DNA of 64,000 bases from an uncultured Bacteroidales bacterium (GCA_900318175.1 ONJQ01000001.1:1-64000), one strand, 5' to 3'. Counted from the stretch's first letter, positions 34,638-43,836 are shown. Numbers and translations are program-made. Notes: a model not told the origin generated them from the letters alone.

Positions 34638-36442
34638 AATACTGTTTTTTTATCTGGGAAATTAATTTCAAAAGTTGTAGGGTGTTGGTTACTAGTCACA
34701 TGAATAATACCCCCAAAGTCCTCCACTATTTGCTTGACAACAGACAATCCGACCCCGAATCCTGACGCATTTTCTCTGATTGCCCTTTCTCCACGATAGC
34801 CAATTTGAAATACGGACTCGACATCTTTAGGAGAAATGCCAATACCCCAGTCGGACACCTCAATTCTAATACCAGTCTCACTCTCATAACAAGAAATGCT
34901 GACTAAGAAACTATTTGAGTCCCTCCTGTCATGGTATTTGATTGCATTTGTCAATAGATTATAAAAAACTGTAACAAATGCATCTTCATCGACATTAATC
35001 GGAGTCTGAACATTGTTTGTGTTTAGTTTGATATTATCAAAAAGAACACCATACTCCCTGGCAATGGGACGAACCACATCAATGCTTTTTCTGATAATAC
35101 CTGACACAGAGCATCTTTTCCTTTCGTATTTTCTCTCCCCACTTTGAGTCAAATACAAAGTAGATCTTGCTTGCCATCGCTGCATTTGAGCAAAATACAT
35201 AATATTCTCAAGATATAGTTTGAGATACTTCTCAAGGAAAACATCGTCATTTATATAGTCTATTAGCCTATCTACCGATTTAAAGATTGCATTTGCAGGG
35301 GTGTTAAACTCATGTGCTAGTCTTGAAATTAAGTATCTTTGCTCCTGATTCTTATTGTAGAAATCTATAACCAACGAAAGATATTTTGCAGCAAACTCGA
35401 CCACCTTAAAATCCACGTCATTGAAATAGTCTATAACACCAGATTTCACAAGGTTTTTCTTATTTAAAAAACGGATAATGCCTATAACATCTTTAGGATC
35501 TGATGGATTTAAAATTGGAACAATCATTACAGTCTGGGGGTTGTCTTTCATTTTTTCACACCATTGATATGGATGGTTGCAATTATCCGAAATATATGTA
35601 CGTCCGGTAATACCTACACGTCCAGTGGACCCTATCCCTTTTTCATAAGAATATTTCGAATCATTCACATCAATACTCTTATCTGTTGTCGAAACAAGAT
35701 TATATCTGGTGTGGTACGAGTCCCATATAAAAACTGAAGAGGCTTGATAATCGAAAAAGTATCTAAATTCTTTATCTATCAAACAATCAAAAAAGGTGTT
35801 TATTCCATTATCTCTGTTTTTTTCTTGTGTATAAATAAGCCTTTCCATCAATGCTTGTTCTTGGAAAATCAAATACCTATACAATGCAGAAGAAAAGAAG
35901 GATTTTGTTATCTGAGCTATATCTCTCCAGGCCTCATTAGGAATGGTGTTTGCGTCTTCCTGATACGACAGTTCAAGGACCGCGACAACTTTCTCTTTTT
36001 CATTTATATCTGAAATAGGGATGACGATAAAATCATTTAATTCGTATTTCATTACAAAATCCATTGACCTGTGCCCATATTTCTTTACTTCATTCAAGTC
36101 GCATCTATAATAGTCTTCATGCGATTTACCCATCACTATTTTAAAGAAACCTCGTTGAAGGTCATGGGCGAAATCATCTCTTCTGGACAGTGGGTCATAA
36201 TCATTCTTTTCAACAGCACGGAATAGCAGTGATGTAGACATGGGAGTCTTCTCATCAACAGATTCAAGCTCTTTCGTGATGTTTCTATTAATTGACCATA
36301 GAGAGCATTCTGTTGACTTCAAAATCTTATGAATTTTGTTTGAGGCTTTTACAAAAAAACTGCTGTCCATAACGGAATTAGCCATATCAAGCAGTTCGCT
36401 TTTTAATTCAGATACAATGTCCCTCTTATTAACAGCGTCCAT
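34634..36442 (-). CDS. Soluble GAF-domain sensor histidine kinase
   Basis: A 602-residue kinase with no transmembrane helix or signal peptide. Two GAF-like sensor regions occupy about residues 25-190 (ECSLWSINRN, DFIVIPISDINEKEKVVAVL) and 205-365 (SVFIWDSYHTRYNLV, GRTYISDN, VIGIIRFLNKKN). The HisKA helix then has the phospho-acceptor His377 (LISRLAHEFNTPANAIF). The ATPase domain has the N box (NLLTNAIKYHD, ~496-505), G1 box DWGIGIS (531-537) and G2 box GFGVGLS (560-566). Phosphate transfer to the co-encoded receiver is expected. It is strongly AT-rich compared with the flanks, behind a TATATTTG promoter, as the first gene of a compact three-gene operon. The input signal is unknown. Confidence 0.9.
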   Translation of the reverse strand: MDAVNKRDIVSELKSELLDMANSVMDSSFFVKASNKIHKILKSTECSLWSINRNITKELESVDEKTPMSTSLLFRAVEKNDYDPLSRRDDFAHDLQRGFFKIVMGKSHEDYYRCDLNEVKKYGHRSMDFVMKYELNDFIVIPISDINEKEKVVAVLELSYQEDANTIPNEAWRDIAQITKSFFSSALYRYLIFQEQALMERLIYTQEKNRDNGINTFFDCLIDKEFRYFFDYQASSVFIWDSYHTRYNLVSTTDKSIDVNDSKYSYEKGIGSTGRVGITGRTYISDNCNHPYQWCEKMKDNPQTVMIVPILNPSDPKDVIGIIRFLNKKNLVKSGVIDYFNDVDFKVVEFAAKYLSLVIDFYNKNQEQRYLISRLAHEFNTPANAIFKSVDRLIDYINDDVFLEKYLKLYLENIMYFAQMQRWQARSTLYLTQSGERKYERKRCSVSGIIRKSIDVVRPIAREYGVLFDNIKLNTNNVQTPINVDEDAFVTVFYNLLTNAIKYHDRRDSNSFLVSISCYESETGIRIEVSDWGIGISPKDVESVFQIGYRGERAIRENASGFGVGLSVVKQIVEDFGGIIHVTSNQHPTTFEINFPDKKTVL

Positions 36443-36506
36443 AAATCAATTTTATTTACTGTTTTTCAATCTTTTACAACAAACATTATCCACAATACCA
36501 TTATTG

Positions 36507-36514
36507 CAAATATA
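36507..36514 (-). promoter_or_regulatory. -7 box for the histidine-kinase operon
   Basis: The minus strand reads TATATTTG, 65 bp before the kinase start codon. Confidence 0.72.
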
Positions 36515-36758
36515 CTTTTTTTTCTTCAATAAACAATAATATTCAATTAATATTTTGCCAAGTTCAATTTACTATTCATGCCCAAACAAGGTGATTCGCC
36601 ATCTCCTGCGCAACATTGTCGGGAAGGCCATACTGCTGGATTTGGTGTGTTCTTCTTTTGCGGCGGCGGGGTGGTGGGCTTTTCTCTTTCTATGCAGGAA
36701 TTTGCGGATGGGGCAAAATTTAACATCTGCCGAGTGCCTGTAGCCTCAAATTAATTCG

Positions 36759-36766
36759 TATATTTG
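36759..36766 (+). promoter_or_regulatory. -7 box for the rubredoxin gene
   Basis: TATATTTG lies 90 bp before the ATG at 36857. Confidence 0.72.
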
Positions 36767-36856
36767 CATTCTCTACGGCTCAGCCCAAGTGCAACGAAAC
36801 CTCTTGGTAAATAGCCGTTTAATTGCAATAATGCTCAACAATTAAAAATCAAAACA

Positions 36857-37021
36857 ATGAAAAAGTACGTTTGCGACATCTGTGGTTACATCTACGACCC
36901 CGCCAAAGGCGACCCCGACAGCGGCATTGCCCCCGGCACTGCTTTCGAAGACATCCCCGCCGACTGGGTGTGTCCCCTTTGTGGCGTAGGCAAGGATGAT
37001 TTCAGCCCTGTCGCCGAATAA
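36857..37021 (+). CDS. Rubredoxin
   Basis: A complete 54-residue rubredoxin. It has the two iron-binding motifs [10 protein letters not shown] (Cys6, Cys9) and [11 protein letters not shown] (Cys39, Cys42), with the typical [18 protein letters not shown] stretch. The single Fe(Cys)4 centre carries electrons in the cytoplasm, usually to rubrerythrin or superoxide reductase in anaerobes, which fits an oxygen-sensitive Bacteroidales host. It has its own promoter. A large hairpin at 37048-37089 follows the stop. None of its usual partners is adjacent. Confidence 0.95.
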   Translation: MKKYVCDICGYIYDPAKGDPDSGIAPGTAFEDIPADWVCPLCGVGKDDFSPVAE

Positions 37022-37047
37022 GCCTGATTGTGTAATCACCTGATTGA

Positions 37048-37089
37048 GTCAGTGTGTCTATGCCGCAAGCACGCACCGACACACTGACA
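37048..37089 (+). terminator. 11 bp perfect inverted repeat between rubredoxin and the polymerase gene
   Basis: GTCAGTGTGTC (37048-37058) and its exact inverse (37079-37089) around a 20 nt loop, with no T tract after it. It could end the rubredoxin transcript, or act as a leader structure or operator for the polymerase gene, whose codons start at 37113. Confidence 0.5.
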
Positions 37090-37112
37090 CAGTCAAAAAC
37101 TGCACAATCAAC

Positions 37113-38291
37113 TTGTTCGTCCATATCGATTGCAACTCCTACTTCGCCTCGTGCGAGGTGGCCACCCGTCCTGGGTTGGAAGGAAAGCCCGTCGTTGTGG
37201 CCAACGGAAATGAGGCGGGCGGAGGGGTTATTCTTGCCCTCACCGCCGAGGCCAAAGCCCTTGGCCTGAAGCGCGGCATTCCCCTCTTCAAAGTGCGCAA
37301 CCTGCTGCGTCTGAACAATGTCACCATCTGTCCCGCAGACCATAAGAAGTACCGCCGCATCTCCCGCCAGATTATGGATGCCGTGAAGCAGCAGCAAATC
37401 ATCCTCGACTTTGTGCAGTATTCCGTCGACGAGTTCTTCGGTGCCCTGCCCATCGAGGAGCCCGACGAGGTGCGTCGCTACGTGCAGATGGTCAAGGACC
37501 ACATCACCTCCACCACGCACATCCCCGTCAGCTGCGGCTGTTCCCAGACCTACACCCTTGCCAAAGTGGCCACCCACTACGCCAAGCACTACAGCGGCTA
37601 CAAAGGCATCTGCGTCCTCACGCCCGACAAACGCCACAAAGCCCTCTCCATGCTCAGCATTGCCGACGTGTGGGGCATCGGGCGCAAGAACCGCCTGAAA
37701 CTTATGGAAAAGGGCATCACCACTGCCCAGGACTTCGCCGACTGCGACCAGCACACCGTCGAAACCCTCTTCACCGTTGCCGGGCTGCGCACCTGGCGCG
37801 AACTCCGTGGAATCCCCAGCATAGACCTTCACCGCCCTGCCACGCAACGCTCCATCATGCAGAGCCGCACCTTTGCCCGCATGACCGAGCGGCGCGAGGA
37901 CATCGAGCAGTCCGTGCGGCAATTCGCCTCCTCCGCCGCCGCCCACCTGCGCGCTCAGGACAGCGTCTGCCAAGCCGTCACCGTCTTCCTCTCCACCAAC
38001 CGCCACCGCGACGACCTGCAGCAATACCGCAACAGCGGCACCGTCAAGCTCCCCTCCCCTACCGCCGACACCCCCACCATCATCAAGGCCGCCTTGGCCG
38101 CCCTGTCGCAGCTCTACCGCGAAGGATTCCTCTACAAACAGGCGGGCGTCGTGCTCACCGACATCAGCCAGTCCCAAGGCATGCAACTCGACCTCTTCAA
38201 CGAACCCGCCGACCAGCGGCACCGCAAACTCATGCAGATTGCCGACCAGTTGAACAAACGCTTCGGCGACAACACCGTCTTCTTCAATTAA
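37113..38291 (+). CDS. Y-family DNA polymerase (DinB/UmuC type)
   Basis: A 392-residue translesion polymerase. The palm begins FVHIDCNSYFASCEVATRPG with the first metal Asp. The catalytic SVDEFFGAL pair (Asp-Glu) is near residue 110, then helix-hairpin-helix elements in IADVWGIGRKNRLKLMEKG, and a little-finger domain ending in QGMQLDLFNE. The QLDLF stretch is a good sliding-clamp (beta) binding motif of the QLxLF type. No in-frame ATG lies upstream; TTG at 37113 yields the normal N-terminus, whereas the earlier TTG at 37044 would read through the inverted repeat. DinB and UmuC types are hard to separate here. It copies damaged DNA with low fidelity. Confidence 0.87.
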   Translation: MFVHIDCNSYFASCEVATRPGLEGKPVVVANGNEAGGGVILALTAEAKALGLKRGIPLFKVRNLLRLNNVTICPADHKKYRRISRQIMDAVKQQQIILDFVQYSVDEFFGALPIEEPDEVRRYVQMVKDHITSTTHIPVSCGCSQTYTLAKVATHYAKHYSGYKGICVLTPDKRHKALSMLSIADVWGIGRKNRLKLMEKGITTAQDFADCDQHTVETLFTVAGLRTWRELRGIPSIDLHRPATQRSIMQSRTFARMTERREDIEQSVRQFASSAAAHLRAQDSVCQAVTVFLSTNRHRDDLQQYRNSGTVKLPSPTADTPTIIKAALAALSQLYREGFLYKQAGVVLTDISQSQGMQLDLFNEPADQRHRKLMQIADQLNKRFGDNTVFFN

Positions 38292-38355
38292 TTGTCAACC
38301 CTATAATAACCTGACCAACATTAAACGTATAATAATACTCACTAAACAAAACATT

Positions 38356-39633
38356 ATGGTTTCAATCATTACCCAATCGCGGACCCTTTCCGCCAAAATC
38401 AAAACCAACCTCTGTGCCACCCTTTTGCTCGGAGCAGCCCTCTTTGCAGCCCCCAGTCTGAATGCACAAACCATTTACCAGTTGCCCAATGCCGGTTTCG
38501 AGCAGTGGGACAGTGACGAACTCACCGCCGAGCCCACCGGCTGGAACTCCTTTGCCACCAGCGACGGTCCCTGGGCTTCTCTGGCCTCCTCTCCCCACCA
38601 CTACCATCGCCACGGCAGCCGTCCGGGTGGCACCGGCTCCCACTACCTCACCATCTACACCCAGTCCATCATCGGCATCAAGGCCAACGGCAATATGACC
38701 ACAGGCCGCATCCACGCCGGTGGCATAACGCCCACCAGCAGCGACAACTACAACTACACCGAGCGCAGCAACGCCGACCACAGCCTTCCCTTCACAGCCA
38801 CCCCCGACTCCATGTACGTATGGGTGAGCTTCTACGCCTACCACACTGGCTCCGAGGCGCAGGTCGAAGCCATCCTGCACGGCGATAACGATTTCAAAGC
38901 CCCCAACGATGTCACCGACCGCTCCCTCTACAAAGGCCGTGCCGTGGTCCACACCACCCGCACCACCGAGTATCCCGACCGCATGGTCTGGACCCTGCTC
39001 AAATGCCCCTTCAACTACAACGGCACCTCGACAGGCAACTACATGCTTGTCAACATGACCACCAACAACTCACCCGGAGCTGGCGAGGGCGACGACTCCC
39101 TCTCCATCGACGACATCACCTTCATCTACAGCTCCTGGCTGACGGGGCTCACCGTGAACGGAACCCCCGTTGCCGACTTTGACAAGGGCCGTTTGAACTA
39201 CACTGTCCGTCTTGCCGACACCTCCCTGCTCATGAACTCCCAAATCGAAGCCTCCACCGAAGTCTCCGACGCCACCGTCAACATGACCCAGGAACGCCTC
39301 AGCGACACCACAGCCTCCGTGCTCATCACCGTCCGTGCCGAGGACAGCGTGACCGTCCACCAATACAGCATCCTCCTCACCGCACCGACCCTGCCCGATC
39401 CCGTCTCCATCACTGACCCCGACCAGGCTCCCCGTCTTCAGGCCTATCCCAACCCCGTGCACGACCTCCTGACCGTCACCGCCGAAGGTCCCGTCACCCT
39501 CAGCGACCTTGCTGGCCGCACACTCATCCAGCGCGAATGCCATGGCACAACCCAGTTCGACCTGAGCCGCTTGGCCACAGGCACCTACCTGCTGCGCCAC
39601 GCCGGCACGGTACAGAAGATTGCGAAACAATAA
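38356..39633 (+). CDS. T9SS-exported PCMD-type carbohydrate-associated protein
   Basis: A 425-residue secreted protein. The signal peptide ends at LNAQ. A beta-sandwich domain opens IYQLPNAGFEQWDSDELTAE and contains YVWVSFYAYHTGSEAQVEAI and DDSLSIDDITFIYSSWL, as in the PCMD (putative carbohydrate metabolism) domain. A small Ig-like segment (LTVNGTPVADFDKGRLNYTV) follows, and then a type A T9SS sorting domain (LQAYPNPVHDLLTVTAEG, with TGTYLLRHAGTVQKIAKQ at the end). It should be exported through the outer membrane and cell-surface attached or released. Similar proteins bind or modify glycans, but no activity is proven. A hairpin at 39692-39727 follows. Confidence 0.83.
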   Translation: MVSIITQSRTLSAKIKTNLCATLLLGAALFAAPSLNAQTIYQLPNAGFEQWDSDELTAEPTGWNSFATSDGPWASLASSPHHYHRHGSRPGGTGSHYLTIYTQSIIGIKANGNMTTGRIHAGGITPTSSDNYNYTERSNADHSLPFTATPDSMYVWVSFYAYHTGSEAQVEAILHGDNDFKAPNDVTDRSLYKGRAVVHTTRTTEYPDRMVWTLLKCPFNYNGTSTGNYMLVNMTTNNSPGAGEGDDSLSIDDITFIYSSWLTGLTVNGTPVADFDKGRLNYTVRLADTSLLMNSQIEASTEVSDATVNMTQERLSDTTASVLITVRAEDSVTVHQYSILLTAPTLPDPVSITDPDQAPRLQAYPNPVHDLLTVTAEGPVTLSDLAGRTLIQRECHGTTQFDLSRLATGTYLLRHAGTVQKIAKQ

Positions 39634-39691
39634 CACACATCAGCCCACACAGGGGTTGCCGCACTCAACAGCCGCGGACAATCCCTTCATC

Positions 39692-39727
39692 GAGGGAGGA
39701 AAGGCGGACAAACCCCTTTCCTCCCTC
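39692..39727 (+). terminator. Terminator-like hairpin after the PCMD gene
   Basis: Perfect 12 bp arms (GAGGGAGGAAAG, 39692-39703, and its inverse at 39716-39727) around 12 nt. Only a short T-containing tail follows. Confidence 0.65.
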
Positions 39728-39788
39728 TTCCTGTCTTCAGCCCCACAGCACCCCATTCCCGCCATCAAAAGGGGGCAACTTCAGTCTT

Positions 39789-39900
39789 CCTTCGCTCGTT
39801 CTTCGTCAGTTTCCTAACATTTGTTCCTCATTTCTTCCTTTTTCATTGGAAAACTAATCCTACAAATGACCGAGAAAAAAACACCAAGGAGCGACGGAAG
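39789..39900 (+). repeat. Dispersed repeat R1, copy C
   Basis: A 112 bp element. It begins CCTTCGCTCGTT, continues CGTCAGTTTCCTAACATTTG, TTCCTCATTTCTTCC and TTTTTCATTGGAAAACTAATCC, and ends CAAGGAGCGACGG, the near-inverse of the start. Confidence 0.82.
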
Positions 39901-39974
39901 AGCGGCACAAGTCCGGAGCGGCACTGAGGAAAAAGAAGCCGAGCGAGGACAAGCCTCAATACCAATCAAGACAA

Positions 39975-40793
39975 TCAATTGAGGCTTGGCGGGTGGTGGG
40001 CGAGGAATGCCTCCTTATAGGGGAAAGGGCCGTCCCCGTCCGTGGCGCCGCCATGGAAACGGAAAAAGACATGGCGGGAGTAGGGAACGATTTGTGGCGT
40101 CAGCTCCTGAGCCCTCATCTGCTCATCGGTGAAAGGAGTGAAAGGGATTTCAAACCAGTAGGTGGCAAAACCGCTCACGGCATAGTCGAAAAGTGCCAGC
40201 CCCGTGGGGCGGTACAAGCGGAGGCGTTTGCACCCGATTTGGTCCAGCAAGCTCACAAGACTATCCCTCTGTGCTTCGGATTGGAAGGCAAAGGGCGGGG
40301 GCGCGACTGAATCGTCGACAATGGGGTGGTCAAACCAATTAACGCCCGAGGTGATCCGGGAGAGTGTTGCCGCACCATCGTTAGTGAAGACAAGCAGCGT
40401 GCTGTCCGGCATCCGGCCGTAAAGCCGATGCGCAATGCGTTCCATGTCTTGGCGATGGGCAAGATAGTGTGACTCCATTTTGTAGGGCACACGGGAAACA
40501 CCCGGAGGGAGCAGCCAAAAGACAACTACCGCAACGAGCACAATCCCGATGCTCCACAACGAAATGGTCCGTCCCGCCCGGCAGTGCAGGTGGAACAATG
40601 CATAGATGAATATCACCAACCCCAACAGGAGGGTGACGAGGGCGACAGAGGCTCCTATCCAGACGAGCAGAAAGAGGTCGACCTCAACAAAGAGATAGTC
40701 GACAGCAGCCAGAAGCAAGAAGAGGGTATTGACAGCGCAGACACCGTAGCACAGCCTCGCCACAAATGGGGGGATAGACTTGTGGGCACTCAT
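39975..40793 (-). CDS. Membrane protein, unknown function
   Basis: A 272-residue protein with three transmembrane helices in the first ~110 residues (LCYGVCAVNTLFLLLAAVDYL, VWIGASVALVTLLLGLVIFIYA and IGIVLVAVVVFWLLPPG). A ~160-residue soluble domain without recognised motifs follows (for example RLYGRMPDSTLLVFTNDG and PFTPFTDEQMRAQEL). The start is the ATG at 40793. It lies 12 bp after the Omp85-type barrel gene on the same strand, so co-transcription is likely. No family recognised. Confidence 0.7.
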   Translation of the reverse strand: MSAHKSIPPFVARLCYGVCAVNTLFLLLAAVDYLFVEVDLFLLVWIGASVALVTLLLGLVIFIYALFHLHCRAGRTISLWSIGIVLVAVVVFWLLPPGVSRVPYKMESHYLAHRQDMERIAHRLYGRMPDSTLLVFTNDGAATLSRITSGVNWFDHPIVDDSVAPPPFAFQSEAQRDSLVSLLDQIGCKRLRLYRPTGLALFDYAVSGFATYWFEIPFTPFTDEQMRAQELTPQIVPYSRHVFFRFHGGATDGDGPFPYKEAFLAHHPPSLN

Positions 40794-40805
40794 CAAAGCA
40801 GGGGT

Positions 40806-42161
40806 TTAGAACATGTAGCCCATCTTGATGTAGAGATTGCTGAACTTGGAGTTGTCCTGCTTGTCGAGGGCGGTGGCCCAGTCGACACTGAGCACGAAAT
40901 TGTCGTTCATGGCCACTTTAAGGCCGCAGCCTGCGGAGAGGTGGGGGGCGTAGAGACGGCTCTCGTCGTAGAGGTCGGCGGGATTGACTGAACTCAGGGC
41001 GGCCTGAACCGGGTCGGACATGACACGGTTGTAGGGTTGCACCACCATACCGGCATCCATGAAGGGGTTAAGGCCTATATAGAAATTTTCTTTGCCAATC
41101 TTGAAGTGCGCCACCTGCACACGGAACTCCACATTGGCGAAGGCCACGCCACGGGCGAGGATACGGTTGCGCATGATGCCGCGGATAGAGTTGGCGCCGC
41201 CTAGTCCCTCATAGATGACGCGCTGCATGTAGAGCTGGTTGAGGTAGGTATTCAGGTAGAAGGGACTATTGCCAGCCACATTCAGCTGGGTACCCAGACG
41301 GTAGGCAAAGGTGAGACGGTTGGTGACGATAGGCAGATAGTGCCTCCAGCATGCATTGAACTTGAGATCGTTGTAGGATTTCATCTCGCCCATTCCGGCA
41401 TAGTAGGTAAGGAATGCGTCGGCATGGATGCCTCGACGGGGATTCTGCTGGCGGTCGCGGGTGTCGAAGGTGAGCCCTCCATGCAGGTAGGGGTGGTAGC
41501 CTCCCTTGGCCTCGGCAAGGCTGATATAGCCCAGCGTCACATACTGGTCGTAGAGGGTACCAACGCCTTCGGGCAGCTTTTTGGCTTCGTCTTTGGTGTA
41601 CTTGTTCAGCCGTGCCACATCGACGGTGCCCACGTTGTAGTAGAGCAATCCGATGCCCACATTCCAGTACCAAGGCTTGTCAATGGTTCCCTGCAGGTCG
41701 GCACTGAGGCGGAACATGTCACGCTTGAACTTGTAATAAGCACGGGTGCGGTAGAGTGCGCTTGACTGGTCGGAGTATTCGGGACGATACTGTGTCTCAT
41801 AGCCGTTGAAGCCGTAGAAGTCGCACATCTGGTCAGGCAGATAGGTGATGTCGACGCTGAGACGGTGGTTGGGGATGAGATATTTGGAGTCGTAGGATAG
41901 GCGGAAAAGGCCGTACTGCTTGGTGGTGTAGGCCGCCTCGGCATAGAAGGAGTGGTAGTAGTCCGGGTAGACCGCTCCGTCGCCGAAATAATAGACATTG
42001 GTGAGGGCTCCGTATTGGAAGCCAAGGTCGGCATCGTACGCCACACTGGGCAGCACACCGAAGGTCCAGCCCTTGCGGATATTGGTCGAATCCTGTGCCG
42101 ACAGGGCGCCAAGTGCGACAACAGCCGCAACGAAAAGAGTCAGTAATCGTTTATTCATCAT
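40806..42161 (-). CDS. Omp85/BamA-superfamily outer-membrane protein without POTRA domains
   Basis: A 451-residue exported barrel. The signal peptide MNKRLLTLFVAAVVALGALSA begins at a double ATG (42158/42161); the codons upstream belong to the end of gltS in another frame. The C-terminal half has the surface-antigen barrel signature: GLTFDTRDRQQNPRRGIHAD, FAYRLGTQLNVAG, GGANSIRGIMRNRILARG (equivalent to the VRGY/F lid-loop motif) and FRVQVAHFKIGKENFYIGLN, ending IKMGYMF. There are no POTRA repeats before the barrel, unlike BamA or TamA. Its role is unknown; transport or lipid scrambling are possibilities for such stand-alone barrels. Confidence 0.85.
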   Translation of the reverse strand: MMNKRLLTLFVAAVVALGALSAQDSTNIRKGWTFGVLPSVAYDADLGFQYGALTNVYYFGDGAVYPDYYHSFYAEAAYTTKQYGLFRLSYDSKYLIPNHRLSVDITYLPDQMCDFYGFNGYETQYRPEYSDQSSALYRTRAYYKFKRDMFRLSADLQGTIDKPWYWNVGIGLLYYNVGTVDVARLNKYTKDEAKKLPEGVGTLYDQYVTLGYISLAEAKGGYHPYLHGGLTFDTRDRQQNPRRGIHADAFLTYYAGMGEMKSYNDLKFNACWRHYLPIVTNRLTFAYRLGTQLNVAGNSPFYLNTYLNQLYMQRVIYEGLGGANSIRGIMRNRILARGVAFANVEFRVQVAHFKIGKENFYIGLNPFMDAGMVVQPYNRVMSDPVQAALSSVNPADLYDESRLYAPHLSAGCGLKVAMNDNFVLSVDWATALDKQDNSKFSNLYIKMGYMF

Positions 42162-42177
42162 ATTCAGGATTTTGTTA

Positions 42178-43578
42178 TCATTGTTCTTGGTTTGATGTTG
42201 GGGTTCGCCGTTTGCGGAAGATGAAGAGTGCGAAGAGGAGGAAGGCCCCGGCAAGGATGCCGAGAGTGATGAGGCAGCTCTTGAAGCTTTGGGGACCGAA
42301 GCCCATGAGCAACAAGACGGGGAAGCCGAAAACGATGGCGGGGATGGTTTGGAGAACCAGATTGTTGGCAGCGGGAGTCTCAAACTTGGGGTCGATTTCA
42401 CGCAACAGAATCATACCGTTGCTGGCCGTGCCGGTGAGCATGCCGAACATGGAGAAGAAGCCTTCGTACTGGTAGTCGGGGTAAAGGCGACGGGCACAGG
42501 CGCGGACATAGACAAAGGTGGCAATGGCTCCCAACAGGCAGACCAGAACGAGGGGCAACCAAAGGCCGCGGAGGTTGTTGAAGTCGATGGCAGCGGTGCC
42601 AGCCACAATCATAAAGTCGAAACAGGTGCCAGCGATGCGGTCGAGCGTGAAGTTGTTGATATATTCGCGCTGCATCAGGTGGGTCTTTCTGAGCTTGTTG
42701 ATAATCACTTTCACCAACACACCCAGCAGGGTACCCCACAGGAAGTTGAAGCCCCATACCATGGGTTTGAGGGTCTTGGTGCCGAAGTTGCCGAGGTCGA
42801 GTTGCTCCACCCCGTACATGAGGAGGAACACCAAGGCGTAGACCATCAGCACAAGACATATCTGGACCGTCAACTTGTCGATAGACTCGGCATGGGGAAT
42901 CTCGTTGTCCGACTGGTAGTCGGACAGAGTATACTCTTCCTTGTAATCGCCCACCTGCCTTTTCAGTCTGCCCTTGCGGCGCAGGATGTTCATATATATC
43001 ACGCCCACAAGGCTGCCCACAATAAAGCCTGTTGCGGCAATGCTCAGTCCGAAGTCGGCACCGTGGAAGGCGATGCCCTGGCCCTCAGCCCAGTTGGAGA
43101 AGGTGACGCCGAAGTTGAGAGCCTGTCCGGGCCCTTGGCCATAGCCCATCGGGAGCAGGAGACCCGAAGCATAGAAGAACTCGCTGTTGTTCCACAGCAG
43201 GAAGAGCGGGATGGTGACCAGAAGGCCTACAAAGCCTTGGAGAATGTAGGTGCTTGCCGTCACGGCACCGGTTTCCACCACCTTCATGGTCGTGGTGGAA
43301 CTCTTGATTTTCTTATTCTTCAGAGCCATGGCTACGAAGCCGAGACCCAAAGCGTGATAGGTGATAATCTCCATGGAGGGTTTGTTGACCAACACGCTGA
43401 AAAAGCCGAAGGGTTTCAGACAAAGGATGAGCAACCCTGCCAACAAGGCCGAAGGGAGTAGGCTGCGCTTGAAGAGAGGGACATTGCAACGGATGAGATT
43501 GGCAACCAGCATGGCCACAACGATAATGAAGAATTGTATCAGCCACTGCCAGGCGGACATGGATGCAAAGGAGGTCAT
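42178..43578 (-). CDS. gltS: Sodium/glutamate symporter (GltS/ESS family)
   Basis: A 466-residue inner-membrane carrier with about 10-12 transmembrane helices in two halves, as in the ESS family. The re-entrant glycine-rich signatures are LLPMGYGQGPGQALNFGVTF in the first half and SMFGMLTGTASNGMILLREI in the second. The central cytoplasmic loop is hydrophilic (RRKGRLKRQVGDYKEEYTLS). It should take up glutamate with sodium. The gene sits just ahead of the barrel gene (16 bp apart), on the same strand. The annotation as glutamate-specific rests on the family; related acids are possible. Confidence 0.87.
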   Translation of the reverse strand: MTSFASMSAWQWLIQFFIIVVAMLVANLIRCNVPLFKRSLLPSALLAGLLILCLKPFGFFSVLVNKPSMEIITYHALGLGFVAMALKNKKIKSSTTTMKVVETGAVTASTYILQGFVGLLVTIPLFLLWNNSEFFYASGLLLPMGYGQGPGQALNFGVTFSNWAEGQGIAFHGADFGLSIAATGFIVGSLVGVIYMNILRRKGRLKRQVGDYKEEYTLSDYQSDNEIPHAESIDKLTVQICLVLMVYALVFLLMYGVEQLDLGNFGTKTLKPMVWGFNFLWGTLLGVLVKVIINKLRKTHLMQREYINNFTLDRIAGTCFDFMIVAGTAAIDFNNLRGLWLPLVLVCLLGAIATFVYVRACARRLYPDYQYEGFFSMFGMLTGTASNGMILLREIDPKFETPAANNLVLQTIPAIVFGFPVLLLMGFGPQSFKSCLITLGILAGAFLLFALFIFRKRRTPTSNQEQ

Positions 43579-43836
43579 AATAATAGTATTTACTTGTTAC
43601 ATTACTAAAACAGGACTGTGTCCATGATTCCTCCCATAGAGAGGGAAAAGGAAAAGGAAGCCCTAATCAAAGTGCGATAACGGCAAAGGAGATATTTTAT
43701 TATGTGCCGGACGAGTTATTTTGGCAATCGGCCTCACGACGGGGAATGCAGCAATCCACGGATAACAGCATTGATTATTTTGACTTCTGAACAATAAGAA
43801 AAGCCTGTCGGCGTTATTGGCGTAAAAAGAACAACT

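Larger units (their letters stand above)
36443..36856. other. Intergenic region between the kinase operon and the rubredoxin gene
   Basis: A 414 bp gap. The first ~110 bp are AT-rich and hold the kinase promoter (36507-36514). From ~36580 the composition returns to GC-rich, marking the island edge. The section 36580-36740 has an open frame of 62 codons without family features and may be a decayed fragment. The rubredoxin promoter is at 36759-36766. Confidence 0.55.
39634..39974. other. Intergenic region between convergent genes
   Basis: A 341 bp gap holding a terminator-like hairpin (39692-39727) and repeat R1 copy C (39789-39900). No further gene is seen. Confidence 0.65.

Noticed and set aside
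36555-36743. 62-codon ORF between the kinase operon and rubredoxin
   Set aside because: No promoter placed before it, no domain, and it spans the composition boundary; more likely a decayed fragment or chance.
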